Below are positions 48,329 through 57,243 of a stretch of DNA of 64,000 bases, one piece after another. The notes beneath the pieces were generated by a model. That model searched no databases. It saw nothing but the letters and a program-made list of their open reading frames with translations, and was not told the DNA's origin. A program made the position numbers and the translations under genes. Positions within the stretch are counted from its first letter, which is position 1. Each line of letters starts with the position of its first letter. This DNA comes from Bryobacterales bacterium (GTDB lineage: Bacteria; Acidobacteriota; Terriglobia; Bryobacterales; Bryobacteraceae): positions 579,844-643,843 of the forward strand of contig JADKID010000007.1 of the NCBI GenBank assembly GCA_016721425.1, given 5' to 3'.

Positions 48329-50725
48329 ATGCGACCCTTCTGTCCGGCACTCGTGCTGCTTCTCACGAGTCTTCTCTTCGCCGCGCCCCCCGCCTCCCAC
48401 CGTGCCGCAGTCTTCTACTTCGGACCGGCCGGCGCCGATCACGCCCGGCAATCGGCGAAGTTCGCCTCGTCCGCAGCCAAACGCTGGTTCACTGTACCCA
48501 ACTCCACAGCCGAACTGCGCCGCAGCGGCACACTCGATGCGCGCCCAGTCCCAGCCGCCACCGCCGCCAAAGAGCTCGATCAGAATTTCGCCGCCATCGC
48601 CCGCGAAGCCGCCGAAACCGATCCCGCGGCCATCGCCCCTTCGCTGGAGGCCGCAGCCCAGTCGCTCACGCAAACCACGGGAATCCGCCTGCTGGTTGTC
48701 GTCGTCGAGAGTCCGCCCGCCTCCACCGAGTTCGAGAACTCGCTCAAGCCCATCGTCGAGCTGTGCCAGGCCAATCAGATTCGCGTGTTGATCCTCGATC
48801 CCGCCGAGGCCAACGCCAAAGACTCCAACCCTGCACTGGTGCAGCTTGCCAGGTCGTCGGGCGGCCTGCTGATCAGGAATCCGAAACTGCTCGATCAGGG
48901 CATCGTCACGCTCTCCGCCGCTTCCCTGCCCGCCGCAGCGCCCGCCGAAACTGCCGTGTCCGATACCACCAGCGTCCTGCCGAAAGAGCTGAAGGTCATC
49001 ACCCGCTTCGTGCGTTCATCGTCCCAGGGTGTGCAATCGTCCGGCACCGAACTCGGCTCGCCCGTCGGCGGCGCAGCCGGAATGTCGCAAGCCGAGGGCG
49101 GTCCCAATGTCAGCAACGTCAGCGGCCCCATGCGCGGGCTCTTCTTCGTCGAGACGCCGTTGAGCGGCTTGAAGTTCGAAACCAACCCGGCCACTAGGAC
49201 CTATCGGGCTCACGTGCGCATCACGCAGATTGCCCGCAATGCCAAGGGCGCCATCGCCTGGAAAGCGACGAAGGAAGTCTTCGTTCGCGGCCCTCTCAAC
49301 AATCTCGAAGCTCGCCTCGCGGGCAACCTCTACTACATGAGGCAACTCCAATTGCCCGGCAGCCGCTACACCATAGAGGCCACCGTGGAGGACCTGCTCG
49401 CGGGCAAATCCGGCGGCGTGCAGGAGCAGGTGCAACCGGGTCTCGGGCTACCCGGATTCTACGTGAGCGACGCCATGTTCGTGCGGCCGTTCGACGGCAA
49501 GTCCGACAAGTTCGAGGCGGACTCCATCCTCGCTTACGATGGCATGGCACTCTCGCCCCTGCTCAGCCCGGTCTTCCGCAGCGGTGGGCCCTTTAACCTC
49601 AACCTTTACTTCACGATTTACCCGGATATCAATGGCGCCGATCCCGATATGAGCTTGGAAATTCTCAACAACGGGCGCGTGGTGGGCCGCGCGGCGCTGC
49701 CATTTACCGATTCGCTCCGCGATACAACCCGCGATGGCATCGGCGCGTCCAAGGGTGAGCAGAAACGCCAGTTTCCGTATCTGGCGACGCTGCGCGGGGC
49801 GCAGCTCGGCCCCGGCGAATTTGAGGCGCGCCTCACTGTGCGGCAGAACCGCAATGTGCTGGTGCGCAGCGTTCCGTTCCGTGTGCTGGGCCCTGGGGAA
49901 ACGGTGGCGACTGTGGCCGGCGGTCCGTCGGCGCCTCAGCCAGCGGCACAGGCTGACGACGACGCGGCGACATTTGTGATGCCCGAGGTGGACCCGGTGC
50001 GTCTCCGCACAGGCGGCACGCAACTCCCGAAAGAGGAACTCGACCGGCTCTGGCAGGAGGCAGGAGCGGCGGCGCGCGGCTACTCGTCCAACCTGCCGAA
50101 TTTCCGCTGCCAGCGTGAGACACGGCAACTAACGGCGCCAATCAAGAGCCCGGACCAGTTGCGCGAGGGCGATGTCCTGGTCGATGAGCTCACCTACGAG
50201 AACAACACCGAGTCCTACCAGCCGCTGCTGGTCAACGGGCTCAAGGCAGACAAGCGCTCAGGCTCGTCGTCCGCCGGAGTCCGCTCCAGCGGCGAGTTTG
50301 GCTCGATGCTGAAGGCGGTGTTTAGCGCAGAGGTTGCGGCCACTTACAAGTGGGCCGGCTATGCGATGGCCGGCGGGGCGATGTGCCGGGTGTTCGATGT
50401 GGACGTTGCGGCGAAGAAGTCCAACTTCGTGCTCTCGCTCGGCGGCCGGCAGGAAGTGGCCGGCTATTCGGGCCGTCTGTTCCTTGATGAAGAAACGGGC
50501 ATGGTGCGGCGGCTGACCATTCAGGGCTCCGGTCTACCGAAGGATTTCCAGCTTCAATCCCCCACGTTTTCTCTGGAATACGGCCTGGTCCGCGTTGGGC
50601 CGCAGGACTTTCTGCTGCCGCTGCGCTCCGTGCTTCAGGTCAGAAAGAACAAGTCGCTGGTCCGAAACGAGACAGTATTTCGCAACTACCGGAAGTTCGA
50701 GGCATCCTCGCAGATCCGCTTCTAA
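48329..50725 (+). CDS. Large secreted protein with a degenerate von Willebrand A-like domain
   Basis: 798 residues. A signal peptide (ALVLLLTSLLFAAPPAS) is followed at about 40-200 by an alpha/beta region (GIRLLVVVVESPP, NQIRVLILDPAEA, RSSGGLLIR) that resembles the VWFA-related domain of acidobacterial secreted proteins, but without the DxSxS metal site. The rest is beta-rich, with GLFFVETPLSGLKFE, VRPFDGKSDKF and a C-terminal domain ending YRKFEASSQIRF. It is probably exported to the envelope; function unknown. A TATAGT 23 bp ahead of the ATG may be the -10. It is followed 35 bp later by the debranching enzyme gene. Confidence 0.7.
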   Translation: MRPFCPALVLLLTSLLFAAPPASHRAAVFYFGPAGADHARQSAKFASSAAKRWFTVPNSTAELRRSGTLDARPVPAATAAKELDQNFAAIAREAAETDPAAIAPSLEAAAQSLTQTTGIRLLVVVVESPPASTEFENSLKPIVELCQANQIRVLILDPAEANAKDSNPALVQLARSSGGLLIRNPKLLDQGIVTLSAASLPAAAPAETAVSDTTSVLPKELKVITRFVRSSSQGVQSSGTELGSPVGGAAGMSQAEGGPNVSNVSGPMRGLFFVETPLSGLKFETNPATRTYRAHVRITQIARNAKGAIAWKATKEVFVRGPLNNLEARLAGNLYYMRQLQLPGSRYTIEATVEDLLAGKSGGVQEQVQPGLGLPGFYVSDAMFVRPFDGKSDKFEADSILAYDGMALSPLLSPVFRSGGPFNLNLYFTIYPDINGADPDMSLEILNNGRVVGRAALPFTDSLRDTTRDGIGASKGEQKRQFPYLATLRGAQLGPGEFEARLTVRQNRNVLVRSVPFRVLGPGETVATVAGGPSAPQPAAQADDDAATFVMPEVDPVRLRTGGTQLPKEELDRLWQEAGAAARGYSSNLPNFRCQRETRQLTAPIKSPDQLREGDVLVDELTYENNTESYQPLLVNGLKADKRSGSSSAGVRSSGEFGSMLKAVFSAEVAATYKWAGYAMAGGAMCRVFDVDVAAKKSNFVLSLGGRQEVAGYSGRLFLDEETGMVRRLTIQGSGLPKDFQLQSPTFSLEYGLVRVGPQDFLLPLRSVLQVRKNKSLVRNETVFRNYRKFEASSQIRF

Positions 50726-50760
50726 AGTGCTCCGCTGCAAATTCCGATAGCATTGACTGA

Positions 50761-52785
50761 ATGGGTCAATACCTCTGTCTCGATCGCGGCCATGCCGCAC
50801 CCCTCGGGGCCACTCAGGTGCGCGACCATGTCAACTTCGCCATCTTCTCTCAACACGCCACCGACGTGTGGCTCGGCATCTTTGAACCGGGCGCCCTGGA
50901 GCCCTATTCCGAGTTCAAGCTCAATCCGGAATGGAACCGTACGGGCAACATCTGGCACGTCGCACTCGCCGGCCTGCCTGTCGATTTTGAGTACGCCTAC
51001 CGCATGGACAGGCGGCCGAATTCGGAGCCGCATATTCACCGCTACGATCCAGCCCGCTGGCTGGTGGACCCATACGCCCCGGTGCTGACGGGTGGCGAAT
51101 TCTGGGGCCCCAAGCCGGACAGCCTGCACCGCCGCAGCGCGCTGCTGCGCGCCGAGTATGACTGGGGCAACGACCGTCCGCTGAACCTGCCGTTGCGGGA
51201 ATCGGTCATCTACGAGCTACACGTCCGTTCGTTCACACGCCACCCCTCTTCCGGCGTGAGCGCGCCTGGCACCTATCTCGGGCTGACAGAGAAGATCCCC
51301 TATCTCAAGCAACTGGGCGTGACAGCCGTTGAGCTCCTGCCGGTCTACGAATTTGAAGAGGCCAATACAGACCGGTTCAATCCGGCGCTGGGCGTCACGC
51401 TGCTCAACCTGTGGGGCTATCAGCCCATCGGATTCTTCGCTCCCAACGCCTCCTACGCCACCGACAAGCACCACGGCGCGGCGGTGACCGAGTTCCGCGA
51501 GATGGTCCGGCGCTTTCACGATGCCGGCATCGAGGTGATTCTCGATGTGGTGTTCAACCATACGGCCGAGGGCGACGAGCGCGGTCCCACGTATTCCTTC
51601 CGCGGCATCGACAACGCCGTGTATTACCTGCTGGACGAGCGCGGCGCCTACCGCAACTACTCCGGTTGCGGTAACGCACTGAACTGCAATCATCCGGTGG
51701 TCCGAACACTCATCACGGACTGTCTGCGCTACTGGGTGATGGAGATGCACGTGGATGGGTTCCGCTTCGATCTGGCCAGCGTGCTGGGCCGCGGCGTGGA
51801 TGGTGAGCCGCTGGCGAATCCGCCGCTGCTGGAGCATCTGGCCTATGATCCGGTGCTGGCCAACACGAAGCTGATTGCCGAGGCGTGGGACGCCGCCGGG
51901 CTCTACCAGGTGGGCAGCTTTCCGGCGTGGGGCCGCTGGGCGGAGTGGAACGGCAAGTACCGCGACGACGTGCGGCGCTTCGTCAAATCCGATGAGGGCA
52001 TGGTGCCCGCCCTGGCCCGCCGCCTCACAGGCTCGCCCGATCTGTATGCCGTGAGCGGGCGGCAGGCGAACCATTCGATCAACTTCATCACCGCCCACGA
52101 CGGTTTCACACTGGCCGACCTGGTCAGCTACAACAGCAAACACAACGAGGCCAACGGCGAAGACAACCGCGACGGCGCCAACGACAACTACTCCTGGAAC
52201 TGCGGTACGGAAGGGGCGTCGAACGATCCGGCGATCAACGATCTGCGCCGCCGCCAGATGAGGAATCTGGCCACGCTGTTGTTCGTCTCGGGCGGCACGC
52301 CCATGATCCTGTCCGGCGACGAGATGGCCCGCTCGCAAAACGGGAACAACAACGCCTACTGTCAGGACAACGAGATCGGGTGGATCAACTGGGACCTGGT
52401 GGACGAGAACGCGGACATGGTCTGCTTTTTCCAGCGTCTGATCAACTTCCGCCGGCGCAGCGACGCGCTGCGGCACATCGACTGGGGGCCGGAGATCACG
52501 GTGGAGCACACCGACGTCTTCTTCCATGGAACACAACTAGGCCAGCCGGATTGGGGCACAGGCTCACGCTCGCTGGCCATCGAGCTCCAGTGGCACTACG
52601 AGCGGCTGTTCGTGATCGCCAACGCCTACTGGGAGCCTTTGACGTTTCAACTGCCGGATCTGGGCAGCGGGCCGCTGTGGCAGGTGGTGGCCGACACAGC
52701 CGATACGGAGCGCCGCGTCGCGCCCAGCCAGACGCACTACACGGCGGCACCGAGATCGGTGGTCATCTTGGAAGCGATTGAGTAG
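50761..52785 (+). CDS. glgX: Glycogen debranching enzyme GlgX (GH13, isoamylase type)
   Basis: 674 residues: an N-terminal CBM48 domain (VNFAIFSQHATDVWLGIF), then a GH13 barrel with the nucleophile Asp in VDGFRFDLASVLG (about residue 340), the acid Glu in LIAEAWDAAG (about 375) and the transition-state Asp in FITAHDGFTLADL (about 445), which is followed by the GlgX-type NGEDNRDGANDNYSWNCG. The C-terminal domain ends VVADTADTERRV. It hydrolyses alpha-1,6 branches of glycogen limit dextrins in the cytoplasm. No Shine-Dalgarno sequence is evident. No other glycogen gene is in the window. Confidence 0.92.
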   Translation: MGQYLCLDRGHAAPLGATQVRDHVNFAIFSQHATDVWLGIFEPGALEPYSEFKLNPEWNRTGNIWHVALAGLPVDFEYAYRMDRRPNSEPHIHRYDPARWLVDPYAPVLTGGEFWGPKPDSLHRRSALLRAEYDWGNDRPLNLPLRESVIYELHVRSFTRHPSSGVSAPGTYLGLTEKIPYLKQLGVTAVELLPVYEFEEANTDRFNPALGVTLLNLWGYQPIGFFAPNASYATDKHHGAAVTEFREMVRRFHDAGIEVILDVVFNHTAEGDERGPTYSFRGIDNAVYYLLDERGAYRNYSGCGNALNCNHPVVRTLITDCLRYWVMEMHVDGFRFDLASVLGRGVDGEPLANPPLLEHLAYDPVLANTKLIAEAWDAAGLYQVGSFPAWGRWAEWNGKYRDDVRRFVKSDEGMVPALARRLTGSPDLYAVSGRQANHSINFITAHDGFTLADLVSYNSKHNEANGEDNRDGANDNYSWNCGTEGASNDPAINDLRRRQMRNLATLLFVSGGTPMILSGDEMARSQNGNNNAYCQDNEIGWINWDLVDENADMVCFFQRLINFRRRSDALRHIDWGPEITVEHTDVFFHGTQLGQPDWGTGSRSLAIELQWHYERLFVIANAYWEPLTFQLPDLGSGPLWQVVADTADTERRVAPSQTHYTAAPRSVVILEAIE

Positions 52786-52803
52786 GGCAGTGCAGGACGG
52801 CGG

Positions 52804-53775
52804 CTAGTTGATCCCTTTGCTCTTCAGCCACTCGGACTGCTTGCGAGCGACGGCGGCCTCGGATTCGCGTGCGCCCTCATCGACTTTCACGTACGCGGGC
52901 ACGCCGCCGAGCAGGTCCCCGTAGCGCTTGATGCTGGTGGTATCCTCGCCATCGAGTACTTTGTTGGCGTAGGCGGCGGCGGAGGCCGAGAGGGCTTTCC
53001 AAATGCGCTCGCCGAGTTCGCGGGTGGCCAGACGGGGCGAGCCGACGTATCCATTCCAACCGGCCTCCCGCGCCACCTGCATGCTGGCGTCGAGTGTGGC
53101 GCCGGTCTGGACTGGCGCCCGTTTGTAGTCCGCGGCGACAAGCTCCGGCCGGAGGTAGAGCATCAGGCTCGTCTCGTCCATACCTCCGTGGAGCGAGACG
53201 CCATCTTCCTTCTTCACGGCGTCCGGCAGCGATTCCATCGCTTTGCCCCACGCGCCAATCACGGGGACCATGCCCCATAGGTGGGCCATCCGGCCGGAGT
53301 ACACGTCGTGGAAGTAGTCGCTGGCCTGGTCCAACGCGCGGTTGTGGAGGCCGGCGCCATGAATGTGGACGACGATGATCCAGCGGAAGCCCTGCTCGCC
53401 GAGTTCGCCGGCGATGTCCATGAAGACGGCGCGCAGCGTGGAAGAACGGATGGGATAGCTGCCGGGGAAAGAGACCTTGGCGCCCAGGTGGTTGTAGGGT
53501 TCGGCGCCAAGCGGGATCTGCGGAAAGACCAGAGCCTTCCATCCGGGACGAGCGGCGATGGCGCTGGCGACATCGGCGGCCATGCGCTGGCTGAGATAGC
53601 CGTCGGTGAAGGCGGGCAGGTAGGGGCCGTGCTCCTCCAGGATGCCGCCGGGGATCACGATCGCGGTCTTGTTGCGGTCGAGTTCGAGGATCTGCCGGGT
53701 GTTGAGGTCCTGAAGCTGGAGCACCTGTGCGGCGGTGGGCAGGGCGATAAGAAGGAGGAGCAGAACAGCGTGCAT
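52804..53775 (-). CDS. Creatininase-family hydrolase, exported
   Basis: 323 residues with a short signal peptide (AVLLLLLIALPTAAQ). The metal site of the creatininase family is visible: IPGGILEEHGPYLPAFTDG (Glu, His, Asp) at about residue 45 and VVHIHGAGLHNRALDQ at about 140, with a further acidic segment in GGMDETSLM. The family cleaves cyclic or linear amides such as creatinine or formamides; an exported member suggests a different, extracytoplasmic substrate. A two-gene neighbourhood does not help to identify it. It converges on glgX with a 18-bp gap. Confidence 0.85.
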   Translation of the reverse strand: MHAVLLLLLIALPTAAQVLQLQDLNTRQILELDRNKTAIVIPGGILEEHGPYLPAFTDGYLSQRMAADVASAIAARPGWKALVFPQIPLGAEPYNHLGAKVSFPGSYPIRSSTLRAVFMDIAGELGEQGFRWIIVVHIHGAGLHNRALDQASDYFHDVYSGRMAHLWGMVPVIGAWGKAMESLPDAVKKEDGVSLHGGMDETSLMLYLRPELVAADYKRAPVQTGATLDASMQVAREAGWNGYVGSPRLATRELGERIWKALSASAAAYANKVLDGEDTTSIKRYGDLLGGVPAYVKVDEGARESEAAVARKQSEWLKSKGIN

Positions 53776-53853
53776 AGTGGGCCCCTTTGCGCTGTAAATC
53801 CGGTCCCTCGATTGTAGCCGCTTTCCGCCGGGCCAGCAGGGCGATCGTCCGGA

Positions 53854-54891
53854 TTAGCAGTTGCCGTTGCCGCGAGCGGCACCGTTCTTGCTGGACCCGG
53901 TGAAGCTGAAGTAGTTGGACACGTTCTCCCGCAGCAGGGTCGGGAAGCTCTTGTCGAGGTTGGAGCGAATGGCGACGTAGCACTCGTCGCAGGTGTTGTT
54001 GTTGGTGAACTCGGTCACCATGCGGGCCTGATCGGCCAGCTTGTAGCGCTTGAACTGCATGGAGCAGGGTTGCAGCATGCCATCGGCCGTGACGACAAGG
54101 AAGCGCAGGCCGGCCTTGCAGCCGGGTGTGCCGCCGGTGACAAAATAGTCGCGGGTAGCGTTGATGGTGGTGGGGGCGGAGACGATCCAGTTGGACTCGT
54201 CGCGGCGCTTCTCGATGCGGTCCAACTGCTTGTGCAGAACGTCGAGCATCTCGGGCGTGTTGGGCAGCAGTTCACGGCAGCCGGTGCGGCGCGCGGAGTA
54301 GGCGCTGTAGCAGATATTGACGCCCCACTTCTCTGCCTGATCAGCCGCGCCGTTGATCTCGCCGACGTTGGCGGCGGTGATGCAGGTGTTCAGCACGATG
54401 TCGTCGTAGCCGTATTTGACGCAAGCTGGGATGATGGAATTCAGGTGGTCGTAGAGCCCGGGGTACATGCGGAACTCGTCGTGGCGGGTATCGGGGAAAT
54501 CCAGCGATACGGAGAACTGATCGACGCCGGCCTCGCGCAGCTCCAGGTAGCGCTCCTCCGTCATGAGTGACCAGGTGGAGACGAGGATGATGTACGGTAA
54601 GCCGTTGGCCAGCTTGATGTTACGCACCACTTCGGAGAGATCGTCGCGCATCAGCGGCTCGCCGCCGGAGACCTGGACGACGCAGGGCTGGAGGGTCTCG
54701 GTGTAGTGCCGGAAATCAGCCGGCTTCATGTTCATGGAGTCGTCTTTGGGCCCGCCATGGTCGCAATGGCGGCAGTAGCAGGTGCACGAATCCGTCACTT
54801 CAAACGACACGACGATGGGCCGTTGCGCCATCCAGTTCATCGAGCCCTGCCCGATGATCCGCAACGACTGGCTGAGTGGAACTTTGCGCAT
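53854..54891 (-). CDS. Radical SAM protein with SPASM-like C-terminus
   Basis: 345 residues from the ATG at 54891. The radical SAM motif CTCYCRHC (Cx3Cx2C) lies at about residue 37, followed by VSGGEPLMRDDL. The C-terminal part has cysteines in GCKAGLRFLVVTADG, LQPCSMQ and TCDECYV, which fits a SPASM/Twitch auxiliary cluster. Such enzymes commonly modify peptides or act on sugars and sterols; the Gly/Asn/Cys C-terminus is unusual. A peptide substrate gene was not found beside it. It is divergent from acetate kinase. Confidence 0.8.
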   Translation of the reverse strand: MRKVPLSQSLRIIGQGSMNWMAQRPIVVSFEVTDSCTCYCRHCDHGGPKDDSMNMKPADFRHYTETLQPCVVQVSGGEPLMRDDLSEVVRNIKLANGLPYIILVSTWSLMTEERYLELREAGVDQFSVSLDFPDTRHDEFRMYPGLYDHLNSIIPACVKYGYDDIVLNTCITAANVGEINGAADQAEKWGVNICYSAYSARRTGCRELLPNTPEMLDVLHKQLDRIEKRRDESNWIVSAPTTINATRDYFVTGGTPGCKAGLRFLVVTADGMLQPCSMQFKRYKLADQARMVTEFTNNNTCDECYVAIRSNLDKSFPTLLRENVSNYFSFTGSSKNGAARGNGNC

Positions 54892-54900
54892 GAAACTACA

Positions 54901-54930
54901 ATGATACCAAGAGGTCCGATTAGCGTGCAA
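54901..54930 (-). promoter_or_regulatory. Promoter of the radical SAM gene
   Basis: TTGCAC (54925-54930), an 18-bp spacer and TATCAT (54901-54906) on the minus strand. The -10 ends nine bases before the chosen ATG and no Shine-Dalgarno sequence lies between, so the mRNA is probably leaderless. Confidence 0.5.
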
Positions 54931-54983
54931 GAAAGTACAGATACATTCGGGCCCGCGCCGGACTACGCTAGACAAGAGACCTC

Positions 54984-56036
54984 ATGCACATCCTTGTCCT
55001 CAACGCCGGCAGCTCGTCGCTGAAATACCAACTGATCGATACGGGCGCGCACCCTGAGGCGCTGCTCGCCAAGGGCGGGGTGGAACGGATCAGCGATCCG
55101 GCAGAAGCTGTGGCGGAGGTGCTGCAATCGATCGCGAGCCTTGGCCCGATCCAGGGCGTGGGCCACCGGGTGGTGCATGGCGGCGAGGGGTTCCGGGAAT
55201 CGGTAAGGATCGACGCGGGGGTGGAGGCGGCGATTGAGGCGTGTTGCGCACTGGCGCCGCTGCACAATCCGCACAACCTGTCGTGCTACCGGGCGGCACA
55301 CCGCCTGCTACCCGCTGTGCCGCATGTGGCGGTGTTCGATACGGCGTTCTTCCACACACTGCCGCCGCGTGCCTACCTGTACGGCCTGCCTTACGAGCTC
55401 TACGAGCAGCACCACATCCGGCGCTATGGCTTTCATGGCACGTCGCACCGCTATGTCAGCGCCAAGGCGTGCGAGGCGCTGCGGATGGACCCGGCGGAGG
55501 CGCGGCTGATCACGTGCCACCTGGGCAACGGGTGCTCGGTTGCGGCGATCGCGGGTGGACAGGCGATTGATATCTCGCTGGGGCTAACGCCGCTGGAAGG
55601 GTTGCTAATGGGCACGCGCAGCGGCGACGTCGATCCCGGCGTGTTATTCCACCTGGGGCGGACGCTGGGCATGACGCTGACGGAATTGGAAGAGATGCTC
55701 AACCGCAAGAGCGGGCTGCTGGGCCTCTCCGGGCGCTCCAACGATATGCGGGACCTGTGCGAGGCGGCGGCGGGAGGCGACGCGCGGGCGGGCTTGGCGG
55801 TGGAGGTGTTCTGCTACCGGGTCCGCAAGTACATTGGTGCCTATTGGGCCGCGCTGGGCGGGGCGGATGCCATCGTGTTTACGGGCGGGATCGGCGAGAA
55901 CCGGGCCGAGGTGCGGGCGCGGATCATGGACGGGCTGGAGTGCCTGGGCGGGGTGGAGACGCTCGTGATCCCGACAAACGAGGAACTGCTGATTGCGCGC
56001 GATACGGCGCGTCTTATCGGAAGAGCAGGACGGTAG
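54984..56036 (+). CDS. ackA: Acetate kinase
   Basis: 350 residues. Motifs of the acetate kinase family are intact: VLNAGSSSLKYQLID at the N-terminus, VFDTAFFHTLPPRAYLYGLP, YGFHGTSHRYVSAKA, ITCHLGNGCSVAAI, TPLEGLLMGTRSGDVDPG and FTGGIGENRAEVRARI. It phosphorylates acetate with ATP, or runs in reverse to make ATP. The chain is about 50 residues shorter than E. coli AckA, mainly from the N-terminal domain. No phosphotransacetylase gene is adjacent. The 3' end overlaps the convergent permease gene by 23 bp. Confidence 0.92.
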   Translation: MHILVLNAGSSSLKYQLIDTGAHPEALLAKGGVERISDPAEAVAEVLQSIASLGPIQGVGHRVVHGGEGFRESVRIDAGVEAAIEACCALAPLHNPHNLSCYRAAHRLLPAVPHVAVFDTAFFHTLPPRAYLYGLPYELYEQHHIRRYGFHGTSHRYVSAKACEALRMDPAEARLITCHLGNGCSVAAIAGGQAIDISLGLTPLEGLLMGTRSGDVDPGVLFHLGRTLGMTLTELEEMLNRKSGLLGLSGRSNDMRDLCEAAAGGDARAGLAVEVFCYRVRKYIGAYWAALGGADAIVFTGGIGENRAEVRARIMDGLECLGGVETLVIPTNEELLIARDTARLIGRAGR

Positions 56037-56742
56037 AGAGCGCAGTGAGAGCAACGACGAGGCCCTCGAACACGCCGGCTGGAATGTGGTCCACGAGCTT
56101 ACGGCCACTGATGGCGCCCAGATAGACGGCCGGCGCCATCAGCAGATCGAACACGAGCGATTCCCGGCTGAACATGCCGTGCCAGGCGTAGATGGGAATC
56201 TTAGTGAGATTGATGATGAAGAAGAACCAGGCGCCGGTGGCGATGAACTCCTCCTTGGGCAGGCGCTTGCTGAGCAGGTAGAGATTCATGACAGGCCCGG
56301 CGGCGTTGGCGACTGTGGTGGCGAAGCCGGCGGTGACGCCATACAGGGCGGGATGCGGGGTGATGCTGGAGGGATTCCGGCTGAAGCGGCGCACCAGGTA
56401 GGCGAGGAGCATCACGACGATGATGCCGCCGATGACTGGCTTCAGAGTCTTCTCCGGGAGCGAGAGGGCGACTGCCCCGCCGGCCATGCCGACCAGAGCC
56501 CAGGGGGCGAGGGAGAACAGGCGGCCAGCGGCGGCGTGGCGGCGCCAGTAGACGACGGCGAAGACGTCGGCGGTGCAGAGGATCGGCAGGAGCCAGGCCG
56601 GCGACGACTTGGCATTGCCGACAGTGAGGACGATCATCGGAACGACGAGAATGCCGAGGCCGGGGACGCCGGTTTTCGCGACGCCGACCGAGAAGGCGCA
56701 GAGAGCGCCGAGGAGCCATTGCCAGGGTTCGAGAGTGGGCAC
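56014..56742 (-). CDS. TSUP-family (TauE/SafE) membrane transporter
   Basis: 242 residues, seven or eight predicted membrane spans, length typical of the family. The N-terminal half has VGVAKTGVPGLGILVVPM and the C-terminal half repeats the pattern, with VTAGFATTVANAAGPVMNLYL. TSUP proteins export or import small organic and sulfonate anions such as sulfite, sulfoacetate or oxalate; the substrate is open. It converges with ackA, overlapping by 23 bp. Confidence 0.85.
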   Translation of the reverse strand: MPTLEPWQWLLGALCAFSVGVAKTGVPGLGILVVPMIVLTVGNAKSSPAWLLPILCTADVFAVVYWRRHAAAGRLFSLAPWALVGMAGGAVALSLPEKTLKPVIGGIIVVMLLAYLVRRFSRNPSSITPHPALYGVTAGFATTVANAAGPVMNLYLLSKRLPKEEFIATGAWFFFIINLTKIPIYAWHGMFSRESLVFDLLMAPAVYLGAISGRKLVDHIPAGVFEGLVVALTALSTVLLFR

Positions 56743-56794
56743 TAGCTATTCAGCATAGCGTCTTCAGTCCCCCGCCCCGGTTGGGAGGCTGGTT

Positions 56795-57172
56795 CTACAT
56801 CGGCTTGGCGTCGATCTGAATGGAATCGGCCTCAACGAGTTTGAGCGTCTTGACCATGTGCTGGGTTGCCGTCTTGTATCTGAGGAAATGCGGGGTCTTG
56901 AGATGAGATTCGTATGCATCTTTGCCGGCGTATGTCTCGAAGATCCAGATCTGAGTGGGATTGTCCTTCAACGAGACCGCATATAAGGCAAGGACTCCGG
57001 GCTCGAGGCTGAGGGAGGCCTTGATCTCTTCCCGGAGCGCAGCCTTGTAAGCTTCCAGTTGCGCGGGATGGATTTCAAGCTGCGCAATCCGCACGAGTGG
57101 CGAGGAGATTGGTTGCGCGGGACTGAGGCCGCACGAGCAAAGGACGTGCGCGATGAACACCAATAGAGCCAC
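56795..57172 (-). CDS. Exported antibiotic-biosynthesis-monooxygenase (ABM) domain protein
   Basis: 125 residues from the GTG at 57172. After a hydrophobic leader (LLVFIAHVLCSCG) comes a full ABM ferredoxin-like fold: VRIAQLEIHPAQLEAYKAAL, EPGVLALYAVSLKDNPTQIW, FETYAGKDAYESHLKTPHF. Members act as small oxygenases or as dimeric ligand-binding proteins. The real start may be an ATC at 57196: it lies five bases after a perfect AGGAGG and would add a basic KSKHPPR signal-peptide head that the GTG start lacks. The gene follows the corrinoid protein gene by 47-71 bp and may belong to that operon. Confidence 0.75.
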   Translation of the reverse strand: MALLVFIAHVLCSCGLSPAQPISSPLVRIAQLEIHPAQLEAYKAALREEIKASLSLEPGVLALYAVSLKDNPTQIWIFETYAGKDAYESHLKTPHFLRYKTATQHMVKTLKLVEADSIQIDAKPM

Positions 57173-57243
57173 TCTTGGCGGGTGTTTGGATTTGATTTCA
57201 GCCTCCTAGGAGCGTATTGTCGCCCAGCCTGGATCGTCGCCGA

